Assembly: GCF_034262375.1 (NCBI RefSeq)
Contig: NZ_CP139558.1
Coordinates: forward strand, 7,316,001-7,380,000
Direction of reading: 5' to 3'
DNA from: Mucilaginibacter sabulilitoris
GTDB lineage: Bacteria > Bacteroidota > Bacteroidia > Sphingobacteriales > Sphingobacteriaceae
DNA: 64,000 nt
Position 1 is the stretch's first letter; the number at the start of each line of letters is the position of its first letter. Position numbers and translations under genes: made by a program. Shown piece by piece: positions 8,502 through 19,000 of this stretch. A model generated the notes under the pieces. That model saw only the letters and a list, made by a program, of their open reading frames with translations. It was not told where the DNA came from and ran no database searches.

Positions 8502-9836
8502 TTATTTTAATATAGGTTTCCATTCCAGCACCTGTACTGGTTCCGGCTTTGCGTCAGCACGGCCTTCGCCATCAATTTGTGTTACATTTTGCAGAAAAAT
8601 ATTCAGGATATGCTTATTTTTCCATAATTCGGTATCATAAGTTGGTTCCCAGGAACCAACGGAGCTATTGGTCAGGCTATGAATTGTCCAGCGGTTTTGA
8701 GCAATATCAGCACTCACAGCTATGGATACTTTATTCCCTAATTCTTCGTCTCTGAAGATTAAAGCAACAGCCAGTAACTTGCCATTTTGCCAGGCCAGCA
8801 CCTGCGGGCGCGATATAGATATCCGCTTGGTGCCTGTACCGCTCAAACTGAAAGCCGTTTTACGAAACAAAAGATTATTTATTTTCCAGCCTTTGCCTGT
8901 GTTATATACAATGTGGTACTGAGGTATGGCCTGCCCTGCCTCTTTCCAGTAGGTTGCTATAAAAGGGTGCCCTTGCGCGTTGGCAAACATAGAGGTCTGG
9001 TTAATCAGTTCACTTTTCTGCGGGATTTTACAAGAATATTCGGCACTGGCAGCGTTTATGGGTAACTGATAAGTTTGCCCTGTTGATTTTTGCCACGTCT
9101 TTCCACCGTCTTTTGAACAGGCATAAGCCAGATCATGATTACTGGCTACGTCAGGCGTTTCGCGCCAAACCCATGATACGTGAATAATACCGGAAGCATC
9201 AACAGTAACCTGCCAGTAGGCGCTCCGCTGGCCCTCACCATCTATCAGGTTATCCTGCAGGCGGGTCCATTTACGTAGCTTAACATTGTACCTGTTAAGT
9301 ATCAGGTTGCCATTACCCGATCCTCCATCACGATAAAAAAACAACAGATCGCCATCGGGCAATTTATAAAACTCCGGGTAGCTCAGTTTATTTTCCTTGT
9401 CGCCAAGCATCGTTTCTTTTGCCGACAATGTAAGTGAGCCCGGCGCAATACTCCTTGCATAGTTTATAGGGTTATTGTGCTGCCCCCATACAATATGTAA
9501 TATTCCGGCACCATCAACCATTATACTGATGGATTTATGGGCATCTAAGGCATCGCCTTTATATGGGGTGCGCAGCGTTTGCCATATCCGTGAATTAACA
9601 ATCCGTTTGGCCAGGACCACATTTTGAGCGGTATCATAATAAGCGGTATACTGGTACTTTTTGTAAGTAACCAAAGCATTTTTGCGAAAGATCACGGTGT
9701 TAACCGAATTATTTGCCCAACCATTATTGGCTACTGTTGTTATATTCTCGCCACTTTTCTGGGCATTAGCAATAGTAATAAAACCAAAACACACAACTAT
9801 CGTGAGCCTTATACAGATACCTGAAATCTTAAACAC
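8502..9836 (-). CDS. BNR_4-type beta-propeller protein (putative polysaccharide-active enzyme)
   Basis: This 444-residue protein begins at a GTG and carries a signal peptide (about residues 1-25, ending IANAQ). The region around residue 105 reads DAHKSISIMVDGAGILHIVWG followed by a PINYARSIAPGSL stretch. That is the conserved start of the BNR_4 repeat family (PF15892), a seven-bladed propeller. Propellers of this general type include GH145 alpha-L-rhamnosidases acting on rhamnose-glucuronic acid ends of arabinogalactan proteins, and some ulvan lyases. The GH35 and GH43 neighbours favour the first role, but that is inference. It is the first gene of the enzyme operon. Confidence 0.75.
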   Translation of the reverse strand: MFKISGICIRLTIVVCFGFITIANAQKSGENITTVANNGWANNSVNTVIFRKNALVTYKKYQYTAYYDTAQNVVLAKRIVNSRIWQTLRTPYKGDALDAHKSISIMVDGAGILHIVWGQHNNPINYARSIAPGSLTLSAKETMLGDKENKLSYPEFYKLPDGDLLFFYRDGGSGNGNLILNRYNVKLRKWTRLQDNLIDGEGQRSAYWQVTVDASGIIHVSWVWRETPDVASNHDLAYACSKDGGKTWQKSTGQTYQLPINAASAEYSCKIPQKSELINQTSMFANAQGHPFIATYWKEAGQAIPQYHIVYNTGKGWKINNLLFRKTAFSLSGTGTKRISISRPQVLAWQNGKLLAVALIFRDEELGNKVSIAVSADIAQNRWTIHSLTNSSVGSWEPTYDTELWKNKHILNIFLQNVTQIDGEGRADAKPEPVQVLEWKPILK

Positions 9837-10079
9837 TTCTTCTGATTTATAATTTATTCTGCTTAAACCAATTAGTCCTTGGTGCAGTTTGTTAAGTTAT
9901 TTTATAATTGATTTTGCTAAAATACATGCTTTTCGAGGTAAAGAGCAGGGGTAAAATCGCCAATTGCAGGGGGGTATTTTAAATAAAGCAAGAATGTTAC
10001 ATTAAAGAGCCCTGAATTAAACTCCTGTGTACAAGCCGGTTGGTTTTCCGGAATGAAAAGACCTTAGTCAGGCTCCCTC

Positions 10080-13000
10080 TTAATGTGATTTTTCCTTTGT
10101 TTTTGAATGCCCGTAGGATTTTTGAAAGGCGATTCTGTGGCGTTTGATAAACTCAGAGGGGTTAAGCCCAAACTGTTTGTTAAAATGTTCGCGGAAATAT
10201 TTGATATCATTAAAACCTACCCTTAAAGCCGCTTCATTTACATTACAATTGGTATTGATCATAATCTCGGCAGCTTTGCGGAGCCGGACAAACCTGATAA
10301 AGCCGTTTATAGATTGCCCGGTAATACTTTTTATCCTTTTATACAGGTTGGAGTAACTCATGTTTATTTTATCAGCAATGGCGTTTACATCAAGTTCCGG
10401 ATCCATTAAAGAGTTTTCAATAATCTCAATACACTTGTATAAAAATGCTTTATTTTCTTCTGAGATATTACGGCTATTTCCTTTGAGTGTAACTTCGCTA
10501 AAAAAGTAATTTTGAAGTTCGGATTTGTTTTTAATGATGCCCTTTACCCTGGCCACCAGCAGTTCCTTATCAAAAGGTTTACTTAAAAAGTCTACGGCGC
10601 CCTCTTCAATACCTTTTAAACGAATATCCGGTGTTGACTCACCCGTAAGCAGGATAATTGGAATATGACTCAGGGCAGTATCCTGTTTAATTATTTTGCA
10701 AAGTTCAAGTCCGCTTAAACCAGGCATTACAATATCGCTGATAATAACGTCGGGTAAATACTTCCTGATCATTTCTAATCCCATTTCGCCATTGGATGCC
10801 TCAAATACGGTGTATTCTGCAGTAAATATTTTCTTAATATAGTTCCTGATCTCTGTATTGTCATCAATAATCAATATAGTCTGGTGATCGGAAATCATTA
10901 ACTCCAGGTTGTTTGGCAGTTGCTCCTGCGGTGTGTTAACTGTACTATCCAAATCAACCAGTTCATCTATAAAAGAAGCACTTTCATCAACCGCCTCGTT
11001 TATAGTGTATGAGTTTAAATGTGTTTTTCCTTTTGGCAGGCACAATGTGAACGTTGTTCCTTCTCCGGATGTGCTTCTATAGTTAATGGTACCCTGATGG
11101 TTCTCTATATAGGTTTTCACCAGGTATAGCCCTATACCAAAACCAGTTTTTAAAGAATTAGCGTCTTTTACCTGGTAAAACTTGTCAAATAATTTCTCAC
11201 CAACATCGGCTGTTATGCCAATCCCGCTATCGGCAATTTCAAAGTATACCGAGGAATAATTTTCCTTTATAACGATATGGATGCTGCCGCCTTCCGGCGT
11301 AAACTTTAACGCGTTTGAGATTAAATTAAACAACGCTATTTCTATTTTTTCACGATCAGCATACACTTCTATCTGCGGATCGGCACTTTCAAAAATATAA
11401 TTGATCTTTTTTATTTTCGCCTGATGTGTAAAACAGGTATAAACCTCCCTGCACAGATGGGTAAAATTAACCCGACATATTTTTAAGGTGGTATTTTCAC
11501 TTTCGGTTTTCCGGAAAAGCAGCAGATGATCTACCAGACCAAGCAAACGCCGGGCATTCCGGTAAACAATATTCAGCTCTTCATTAGCACCTTTGTTCTG
11601 ATTCAGCAGATCTTTAATGGGATTGATGATCAGCGTTAACGGTGTACGGAATTCATGTGATACATTGGTAAAAAAAGACAGTTTCTTTTCATTAGCCTCT
11701 TTCTCTTTTTCAACTTCAAGATTGGCTATCTGAACCTCATACTTGAGTTTTGTTTGCCTGATACGGTATAACCAAAACCAATAAATAACTGCTCCTATAG
11801 CAGAGGCATATAACAAATAAGCCCCCCAGGTACGATACCATGGCGGTAAAACAGTAATATAAATAACAAGTGGCTTTGAATTCCAGGACCCTTCTGTATT
11901 GGTTGATTTTATTTTGAGAACATATTTTCCTTCGTTCAGCCGGGTATAGTAGGCTGATTTTAACTTGCCTACGTAGTTCCAGTTATGATCCCAGCCTTCC
12001 AAATAATAGGCGTATGAAACCTTTTCGGGAAAGGAGTATTCCAGCGCTGTATAATTAACAGCAATTGTAGCCTCGCTAAAAGGAATGGTTATTTGCTGTA
12101 GAGCATATAAAGACTGGTTGTTGCTGTAATTGCCATTGTTCTCAAAGGAAATATTATTGATCTTAAAATCGGTAAGTTGTAACCGGGGCTGATGTACGAA
12201 TAATGCGATACTATCCGGGTTAAACAGGTTGAATCCTTTTATACCGCCAAAAAGCATATCGCCAGATGATAGCTTCAATGCCGCGTTATAATTAAACTGG
12301 TTACTTTGCAAGCCATCTGATGCAAAGTAATTGGTAAACCTGCCCGTTTTTATATTAAAATTTGAGAGGCCATTATAAGTACTACACCAAAGGTTATGCT
12401 TTTGGTCAACAAGCACACTGAGTATGGAATTACTCGGCAGCCCTGATGTTTCTGTGTAGCGTTTAAAGGTATTGTTTGTGGTATTATATAGTAACAGCCC
12501 GCCGCCTTCAGTCCCAATCCATAAATTATGTCCTGTTTCTTCTGTTATTGAGCGTATGGCCTGCCCTATAAAATAGTATTTATGTTTTTTTTGAACGGTA
12601 TCAACCTTAATAAGTTGCACATAATTGCCCGCCCACAAGGTGCCTTCATGATCTTCATAAAAAGTATGAATATTAACAAGTCTGTTATCAAAAAGCTCAA
12701 ATTTATCTTCAGCCCTATTGTAGAGATACAGTGCCCCACCCCAGGTACTGCCGGCCCAAATGCGATGATGTGAATCTTCAAACAGTTTCCAAAAGTTTTT
12801 TTCCCCGGCTTTGGTTGCTGAGTTGTAACAGGTATAATGCTTAAAGCTATTTGTTGCCTTATTAAAGGCATCGATACCACCGCTAAATGTGGCCACCCAA
12901 ATTTTATTGGTAAAATCCTTTAGTATACTTACTACAAAGTTGCTGCTTATAGCCCCTGTCCCCGGTTGGTGTACGTAGCCCGAATAGGAATTTGTTTTAG

Positions 13001-14147
13001 TATCCCAGTAGCTAAGCCCTCCACCATCGGTACCTATCCAAATATTGTGTTCTTCATCTTCGCAAAATGAGAGTATAAAATTATTGATAACGCTATTTTT
13101 GTTAAAGGCGTCATGGGTAAACAAGTGGAAAGGGGTATTTCTGCTATCGATAATATTTACACCGCCCCTGAGTGTGGCAATCCATTTCCGGTTTTCGTTG
13201 TCTTCATAAACTGTTGATACAGCACCGCTGCGTAATGAGTTTTGGTTTTCTGCAGGAGTAATGTAACTTAACTTCTTTAGGCGGTTATTCCATATATTGA
13301 TACCCCCTCCATTGGTTGAAATCCAGATATTACCGTCGCGGGTGAGTGTTAAATCGAATATATTGTTGGATGTAAGTTTATGCCGGGCATCATCAAACCT
13401 TGATACTTCTTTTGTATCGGGATGGTAAGTATATAACCCCGCCCCCGTGGCTGCCCAGATGTTATTATTATTGTCGCATATGAGGCTGCCTGAAGCAGCA
13501 CCAATGGTAGAAACAATATCTACCCGGTTTTTCAACGGATCATACAGCCCCAAGCCTATATCGTCAATAGCAAGCCACACCCGGTTGAGTTTGTCAACCG
13601 TTATTGCCCGTATGTTATATGATTTATTATTGATGCGATATTCAATCTGTTTACCTATGGTATCTGCCTGATGGAATTTCATAAGGCCCAAAGTTTCCGA
13701 TATCGCGTACGTATTACCAGTGTTATCAGTGGTAACCTGAATAACGTTAAACTTAACTTTTTGGAGACTTGAATGCTGATCTTTTGAACAATACAGGTTA
13801 TGAAAATGAGAATCGGCATAATCAAAAAACATCAGTCCTTTTTGCGTGCCCACATAGATCCTGTTGCCGACGGCAGTAACCGTTTTAATATGATTGTGTA
13901 CCAGGGAGCTCGAGTTACCCCATATATTTCTGAATGTTTTGAATTGGTAACCATCATAACGGTTAAGGCCATCATAAGTACCCATCCACATAAACCCATA
14001 TTGATCTTGTGTAATGCAGGTTACCGCATTATTTGACAGCCCTTGTTCAATACCTAAATATTTGATGGGTATTTCACCCGCGTACAGTGAAGTAGTGAAA
14101 AATACGCTTAAGCATATTATTATAAACAGGCACCGCCTTTTTCTCAT
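10080..14147 (-). CDS. Hybrid two-component system regulator (sensor kinase, receiver and AraC DNA-binding domain in one protein)
   Basis: 1355 residues in the usual order for this family. A signal peptide (1-23) leads into about 14 Reg_prop propeller repeats in the periplasm (for example GLSNNAVTCITQDQYGFMWM, then many NIWIST/GGG units). A Y_Y_Y domain follows near 700-775 and a membrane helix near 790-812. The histidine kinase has phospho-acceptor His near 830 (FFTNVSHEFRTPLTLI) and an ATP-binding domain (NLISNALKFTPEGG, DSGIGI, GFGIGLYLV). The receiver has phospho-Asp in VIISDIVMPGLSG near 1138 and Lys in FLSKPFD. The AraC-type helix-turn-helix is C-terminal (NMSYSNLYKRIKSITG, GFNDIKYFREHFNKQFG). 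Such regulators bind an oligosaccharide outside and activate the adjacent locus, here the enzyme operon and the SusD/SusC pair on either side. Confidence 0.95.
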   Translation of the reverse strand: MRKRRCLFIIICLSVFFTTSLYAGEIPIKYLGIEQGLSNNAVTCITQDQYGFMWMGTYDGLNRYDGYQFKTFRNIWGNSSSLVHNHIKTVTAVGNRIYVGTQKGLMFFDYADSHFHNLYCSKDQHSSLQKVKFNVIQVTTDNTGNTYAISETLGLMKFHQADTIGKQIEYRINNKSYNIRAITVDKLNRVWLAIDDIGLGLYDPLKNRVDIVSTIGAASGSLICDNNNNIWAATGAGLYTYHPDTKEVSRFDDARHKLTSNNIFDLTLTRDGNIWISTNGGGINIWNNRLKKLSYITPAENQNSLRSGAVSTVYEDNENRKWIATLRGGVNIIDSRNTPFHLFTHDAFNKNSVINNFILSFCEDEEHNIWIGTDGGGLSYWDTKTNSYSGYVHQPGTGAISSNFVVSILKDFTNKIWVATFSGGIDAFNKATNSFKHYTCYNSATKAGEKNFWKLFEDSHHRIWAGSTWGGALYLYNRAEDKFELFDNRLVNIHTFYEDHEGTLWAGNYVQLIKVDTVQKKHKYYFIGQAIRSITEETGHNLWIGTEGGGLLLYNTTNNTFKRYTETSGLPSNSILSVLVDQKHNLWCSTYNGLSNFNIKTGRFTNYFASDGLQSNQFNYNAALKLSSGDMLFGGIKGFNLFNPDSIALFVHQPRLQLTDFKINNISFENNGNYSNNQSLYALQQITIPFSEATIAVNYTALEYSFPEKVSYAYYLEGWDHNWNYVGKLKSAYYTRLNEGKYVLKIKSTNTEGSWNSKPLVIYITVLPPWYRTWGAYLLYASAIGAVIYWFWLYRIRQTKLKYEVQIANLEVEKEKEANEKKLSFFTNVSHEFRTPLTLIINPIKDLLNQNKGANEELNIVYRNARRLLGLVDHLLLFRKTESENTTLKICRVNFTHLCREVYTCFTHQAKIKKINYIFESADPQIEVYADREKIEIALFNLISNALKFTPEGGSIHIVIKENYSSVYFEIADSGIGITADVGEKLFDKFYQVKDANSLKTGFGIGLYLVKTYIENHQGTINYRSTSGEGTTFTLCLPKGKTHLNSYTINEAVDESASFIDELVDLDSTVNTPQEQLPNNLELMISDHQTILIIDDNTEIRNYIKKIFTAEYTVFEASNGEMGLEMIRKYLPDVIISDIVMPGLSGLELCKIIKQDTALSHIPIILLTGESTPDIRLKGIEEGAVDFLSKPFDKELLVARVKGIIKNKSELQNYFFSEVTLKGNSRNISEENKAFLYKCIEIIENSLMDPELDVNAIADKINMSYSNLYKRIKSITGQSINGFIRFVRLRKAAEIMINTNCNVNEAALRVGFNDIKYFREHFNKQFGLNPSEFIKRHRIAFQKSYGHSKTKEKSH

Positions 14148-14286
14148 TGTTATTAATATGCAGGACTAATCAGGGTTTAACCGGGAATCAATTTTAAGTA
14201 AAAATATTTGCATTATATCAATTAAGTCAAAAAATGGTTGTTCCAAATTATACGCAGGTAACTTTTACGGTTAGCTCTGTTATAAA

Positions 14287-14329
14287 ACAAAACAAGGCCT
14301 GAATAATGAATATTCAGGCTTTGTTTTGT
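14287..14329 (-). terminator. Hairpin terminator of the SusC-SusD transcript
   Basis: Arms acaaaacaaggcctgaata and tattcaggctttgttttgt pair over about 19 bp with one mismatch around a 5-nt loop. On the minus strand the hairpin continues into TTTTGTTTTAT. It lies 36 bp after the SusD stop, so it ends the receptor transcript before the regulator gene. Confidence 0.85.
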
Positions 14330-14364
14330 AAAAACCGGAACCCCAAATCAGAGGGGTTGTTTTT

Positions 14365-15990
14365 TTAATATCCCGAATTTTGATCTATTTTGCCATCCTT
14401 ATTTAACTGAATTTCGGTTAGCGGAATAGGCAGCAACATGTTTTTTGCTGCTAAACCTGTTGTAGGATGTACCGCGTCATTACTGTTAAGCCTCAGGGCG
14501 CGGTCAACAAGTGTTCCTGTACGCATCAGTGTCATACGCCTGTTCTCCTCCCCAATCAGCTCGCGGGCACGCTCGTCCAGAACAAAGTTCAAAGTCATTT
14601 GATCTGGCGTAACCCGCGGGGCATTTGCCCTGGTCCTTAGCGCATTTATAGCGGCGGCGGCATCTGTAGTTTTACCTTGTTTTACCTGCGCTTCGGCTAA
14701 AAGCAGGTAAGTTTCGCCAAGGCGCATCATTCCAAAATCTTTTATCATGGCATAGCCAAAAGTATCATTAGGGTCAAAAGCGCCCCATTTCAATGTGCTG
14801 GGGCAAATCCTGAATGCAGTATCGGCACCGGCGAAAGGCACCGGTTTACCTAATAATGCAGGGAATGCAGGGTCATTATAATAATATTGCCTTTTAATGC
14901 TGTATTGCGAATTACGCATGTCGCCAGCGGGATATAAACCATAAAGTACCCAATTGCTTAATCTTAACCTTGCTATACCGCGGCCGCCCAATGAATCGCA
15001 GGGAAGCATACCCGGAATGGCATAATAGGCCGCACCCCAAACACGGCGTTGCTGTGCATTATCTACGTTACCACCTACTACAACCGCTGCGTTTTCCTGC
15101 TCAAGCACCCATATAGCTTCGGTATTACCTTGCGAACGGCGTTGGTTACCATAAACAAACATATCAGAATAGTAGTCGCCCGCGCCACTTGCCCTGACAC
15201 CATAACGCGCTTTAACCAAACTAAATTTACCACTGTTTATAACTGCCTGCGCCTGCTGCTCGGCCAGATCATTTTTACCCATACGTAAGTATACCTCGGC
15301 CAATAATTGCATTGCCATATATTTATTGGCACGGCTAACCGGTTTGCCCTGGGCGTTGGTTTTAGCATTACCGGCATTTAACTCGTAAAGATTGGCGCTG
15401 GCATAAGTTAAATCACTCACGATCTGCGCGTTTACATCATTAAGCGACGCACGGGTAAAATCTGTTTTTGGAGCAGATAACGCATGTGTAATAAGCGGAA
15501 CCCCACCGAAAAGTGTAGCCAGGTTATTATATGCATACGCTCTGAAAAACTTTGCCTCAGCTTCAACCTGCTTTTTGCCAAGTGCCCCTATTTTTGTTGT
15601 GGATGGGTTTTCGGTATTATCAATAATTATATTGGCATTATTGATCAACGCATAGTATTTACCCCATATATATGATGCCGCGCCGTCAGTCGAAGTGAGC
15701 TGGCTATAGTTGTAATAAGGTACTTCAATACCCTGTTGTTGGGCCGTTGCATTTGCCACATCGGTACCTACCTGCCACACACTGGGCCAGCCTTGTGCGC
15801 TGGAGTAAGTTAATATACCCGTCTCCAGGTTATATAAGCCTATAGCAGACGCCTCAAGACCTAAAGAGTCGGTAAGCGTTAAAGGGGTATATGACGAATA
15901 AGGTTTCTCGTCAAGAAAGGATTTTTTACAAGATGCAAGCGCTGTTGCCAACATCGCTGCAAAAATTAATATGATTGAATGATTTTTCAT
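14365..15990 (-). CDS. SusD/RagB-family glycan-binding outer-membrane lipoprotein
   Basis: 541 residues with a lipoprotein signal (ATALASCKKSF; Cys20 likely lipidated). The SusD-like N-terminal region is present, with TPR helices such as AEAKFFRAYAYNNLATLFGG and AMQLLAEVYLRMGKNDLAEQ. The RagB/SusD C-terminal signature is GMMRLGETYLLLAEAQVKQG, then INALRTRANAP, LDERARELIGEENRR and LLPIPLTEIQLN. SusD proteins sit on the extracellular face as a lid on SusC and capture oligosaccharides. The gene follows its SusC partner by 16 bp and shares its transcript. Confidence 0.95.
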   Translation of the reverse strand: MKNHSIILIFAAMLATALASCKKSFLDEKPYSSYTPLTLTDSLGLEASAIGLYNLETGILTYSSAQGWPSVWQVGTDVANATAQQQGIEVPYYNYSQLTSTDGAASYIWGKYYALINNANIIIDNTENPSTTKIGALGKKQVEAEAKFFRAYAYNNLATLFGGVPLITHALSAPKTDFTRASLNDVNAQIVSDLTYASANLYELNAGNAKTNAQGKPVSRANKYMAMQLLAEVYLRMGKNDLAEQQAQAVINSGKFSLVKARYGVRASGAGDYYSDMFVYGNQRRSQGNTEAIWVLEQENAAVVVGGNVDNAQQRRVWGAAYYAIPGMLPCDSLGGRGIARLRLSNWVLYGLYPAGDMRNSQYSIKRQYYYNDPAFPALLGKPVPFAGADTAFRICPSTLKWGAFDPNDTFGYAMIKDFGMMRLGETYLLLAEAQVKQGKTTDAAAAINALRTRANAPRVTPDQMTLNFVLDERARELIGEENRRMTLMRTGTLVDRALRLNSNDAVHPTTGLAAKNMLLPIPLTEIQLNKDGKIDQNSGY

Positions 15991-16006
15991 GTCGTTACGT
16001 GTGTCT

Positions 16007-19000
16007 TTATTTTAAAGAAATATTGGCACCTATAATAATTGTGCGTGTTACAGGATAATTGTTAGTCCAATCAGCAGTATAAGCCGACTGATTAGCTCCG
16101 GAATTTGATGTGCCTCTGGTATAAAAGCTTTGCTCCGGATCCCAGCCAATCCAATTTGTAAAGGTTTTTAAATTACGCCCGCTTGCATAGAGTGTTAAAC
16201 CGGCTATATGCGCTTTTTCCAGTAGTTTTTGCGGCACAACGTAGCTAAAGGTTATATCCTTGATACGGGTATAGCTGGCATCGCGCGGATAACCATAGCC
16301 ACGGGTATTAGTGTATGATAACGACTGGAACTCCTGGTTGCCGTTAGTTGGTGTCCAGTAGCCAATAGCCGCCGGGGTATTTCTTCTGCCCGATTCATCG
16401 GCGTAATTAAGGTCAGCATTGTTCTTTAACATTCCCTGGGCGGTTTGTATAAATATGCTCAGGTTGAAGTTTTTATAATGGAAGGTATTGGTTAAGCCAC
16501 CTGTCCATTTGGGTGCGGTTTGCCCCTGAATTACTTTATCGTCGGCCGTGATTTTGCCATCGCCGTTCGTATCAGCAAACTTCAGATCGCCTGGTTTGGC
16601 GCCGGGGTCCTGTTTTGAAGCATCCTCTCCCGTTTGCCAAACACCAGTCATTTTATAATCATAAATTACCCCGATTGGCTTTCCAATGAACCACCTGTTA
16701 CCGATGTCATTTTTTCCATCGCCATACAGGTCAACAATTTTATTCTTATTGGCGGCGAATACAATGGTGCTTTCCCATTTAAAATTTGGCGCGTCGATAT
16801 TACGGGTATTCAGGGTAACCTCGACACCTTTATTGGCAACTTTGCCTATATTATCAACCACCTGCGAATAACCTGTAATAAGCGGAAGGGCACGATTTAA
16901 CAATAACCCATAGGTGCGGGAATCATAATATTCTACCGTACCGGAAAGACGGCTGTTCAGTACCGAAAAATCCGCGGCGATATTACCTTCATTGGTAGTT
17001 TCCCAATGGAGATTCCTGTTACCAAGGTTGCTGGCCTGTACGCCTATGTTGCTTACACCATTAAACGGAAACCGAACGGTACCATCAGATGTTATTGTTC
17101 TGTATACGCTAACCGCTTCATTACCGGTTTTACCATAAGATGCTCTTAGCTTTAAATTATTCACCCATTTAGAGTCTTTCAGAAAACGCTCATTGCTCAC
17201 ATTCCAGCCAGCAGCTGCTACCGGGAACCAGCCATATTTTGAAGTATTGGCTCCAAAAACAGAAGAACCATCACGACGAACGGTTAGTGTTAATAAATAG
17301 CGGCTGTCATAAGAGTAATTTAAACGGCCCATTTGTGAATTAAGCGCATACCTGTCAGAATAGGTTCCCGAAAATGAACCATTTACCGTTGCACCCGATA
17401 TGGTCGAGCCAATCCCGATCTGGTTAAATGAGAGCCCATCGTTAATGTAGCCTGTTCCGGCTATACCCGAAGTAAAGTATTTTCTTTGCTGCGTGCTGTA
17501 AAGCCCGGTAAAATCAATGCGGTGTTTACCAAAGTCCCTTGTATATAATAGCAAGTTATCCAACGTGTAGCTATTGGTTTCGGAGCTTAATGCCGTAGCC
17601 GAACCTAAAGGAGTGTTTGCCAGCCTGCCGCTATAGCTGTCTACTCGTGTAGGCAAATAAGTATAACCTGCATTTAAGCGGTACTTTAATCCTTTAAGCA
17701 CGCCGCCAAATGTTATTTGGGCATAACCATTCCCGCTAATGTTTACACTGCGGTTAATCTGATCGGTAGTTAAACCCAGCAATGGGTTAGTATATAATTG
17801 TTCGGGCGCCATCGGGTAAATGGTATAGGTCCCATCGGCATTATATTCATTACCGTATGGGCTCATAGCGGTAGCGTTGAGTAAATTGGCCCGGCCGCCA
17901 TCATAATTATTATTAGCGAAATACAGGTTTGCTCCTACGCTCAGGAAACTGGTTACATTCACATCCAAATTTGAACGTACGCTTGCCCGGTTATACTGAT
18001 AGCCTTTTATTACCCCTTTTTGTTTCAGGTAATCAGCAGACAAAAAATATTTCACATCTGGCGTGCCGCCGCTTACGCTCAGATTATGATCCTGCATAAT
18101 ACCCTGTTGGGTGCTTTCTTTTACCCAATCAATAGTATGCCCGGCAGCGTAATTGGCCCGTTCGGAGTTGTTATATACGGGTTCAGGAAATTGCTGCTTT
18201 AAATTATTTTGCGCTTCATAATCCAAAAACTTCTGGGTGAAAGCTGCCGGACCCCTTGGCTCCAGAATATGACCCAGGTTTTCATAACCGCCATAACCAT
18301 TATAGCGAATAACCGGTTTACCTGTTGTACCACGCTTGGTAGTGATCAGGATAACCCCCTGCGAACCATTGGCACCGTAAATAGCTACCGCCGACGCGTC
18401 TTTTAATATCTCCATAGAGGCAATATCATTCGGGTTGATATCATTGAGCGAGCCGCCGCTTTTGGTAAGCGGAATACCATCAACTACCACGAATGGTCCG
18501 GAAGCGGCTGAAATTGAATTTTGGCCCCTAATAGTGGCAGTTGGTTGTGAGCCAGGCACAGATGATGGGGCAGCAACCGTAACACCGGCAACAGCTCCTT
18601 CAACAGCCTGCAAAACATTGGTAACCGGCAGTTGCGACAGGCGCGCTTTTGGCACCGAGGTTACAGAGCCGGTTACGTCCGACCGTTTTTGTGTACCGTA
18701 ACCTACCACTACTACCTCGCTCAGTTTTTTGTCATTGTCGTCAAGCACAACTACAATGTTGGTATTGTTTTTATCAACCTGCACTGTTTTAGTAGTGAGG
18801 CCAACGAATGATATACTTAAAGTAGCGCCATCATTCACCGTTAGACGAAACAACCCATTAACGTCTGAAACAACACCCTGTCCTGTACTTACTACTTTGA
18901 TGCTTGCACCAGGCAGCGGGCCGCCGGTTGCATCTTTAACAATACCTTTAACAGTAATTGTACCGGGCGATTGGGCATGACCCGGCTGGCATATTCCAAC

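Noticed and set aside
13447..14036. Plus-strand frames inside the hybrid regulator gene
   Set aside because: They overlap the periplasmic propeller coding region and lack any supporting motif.
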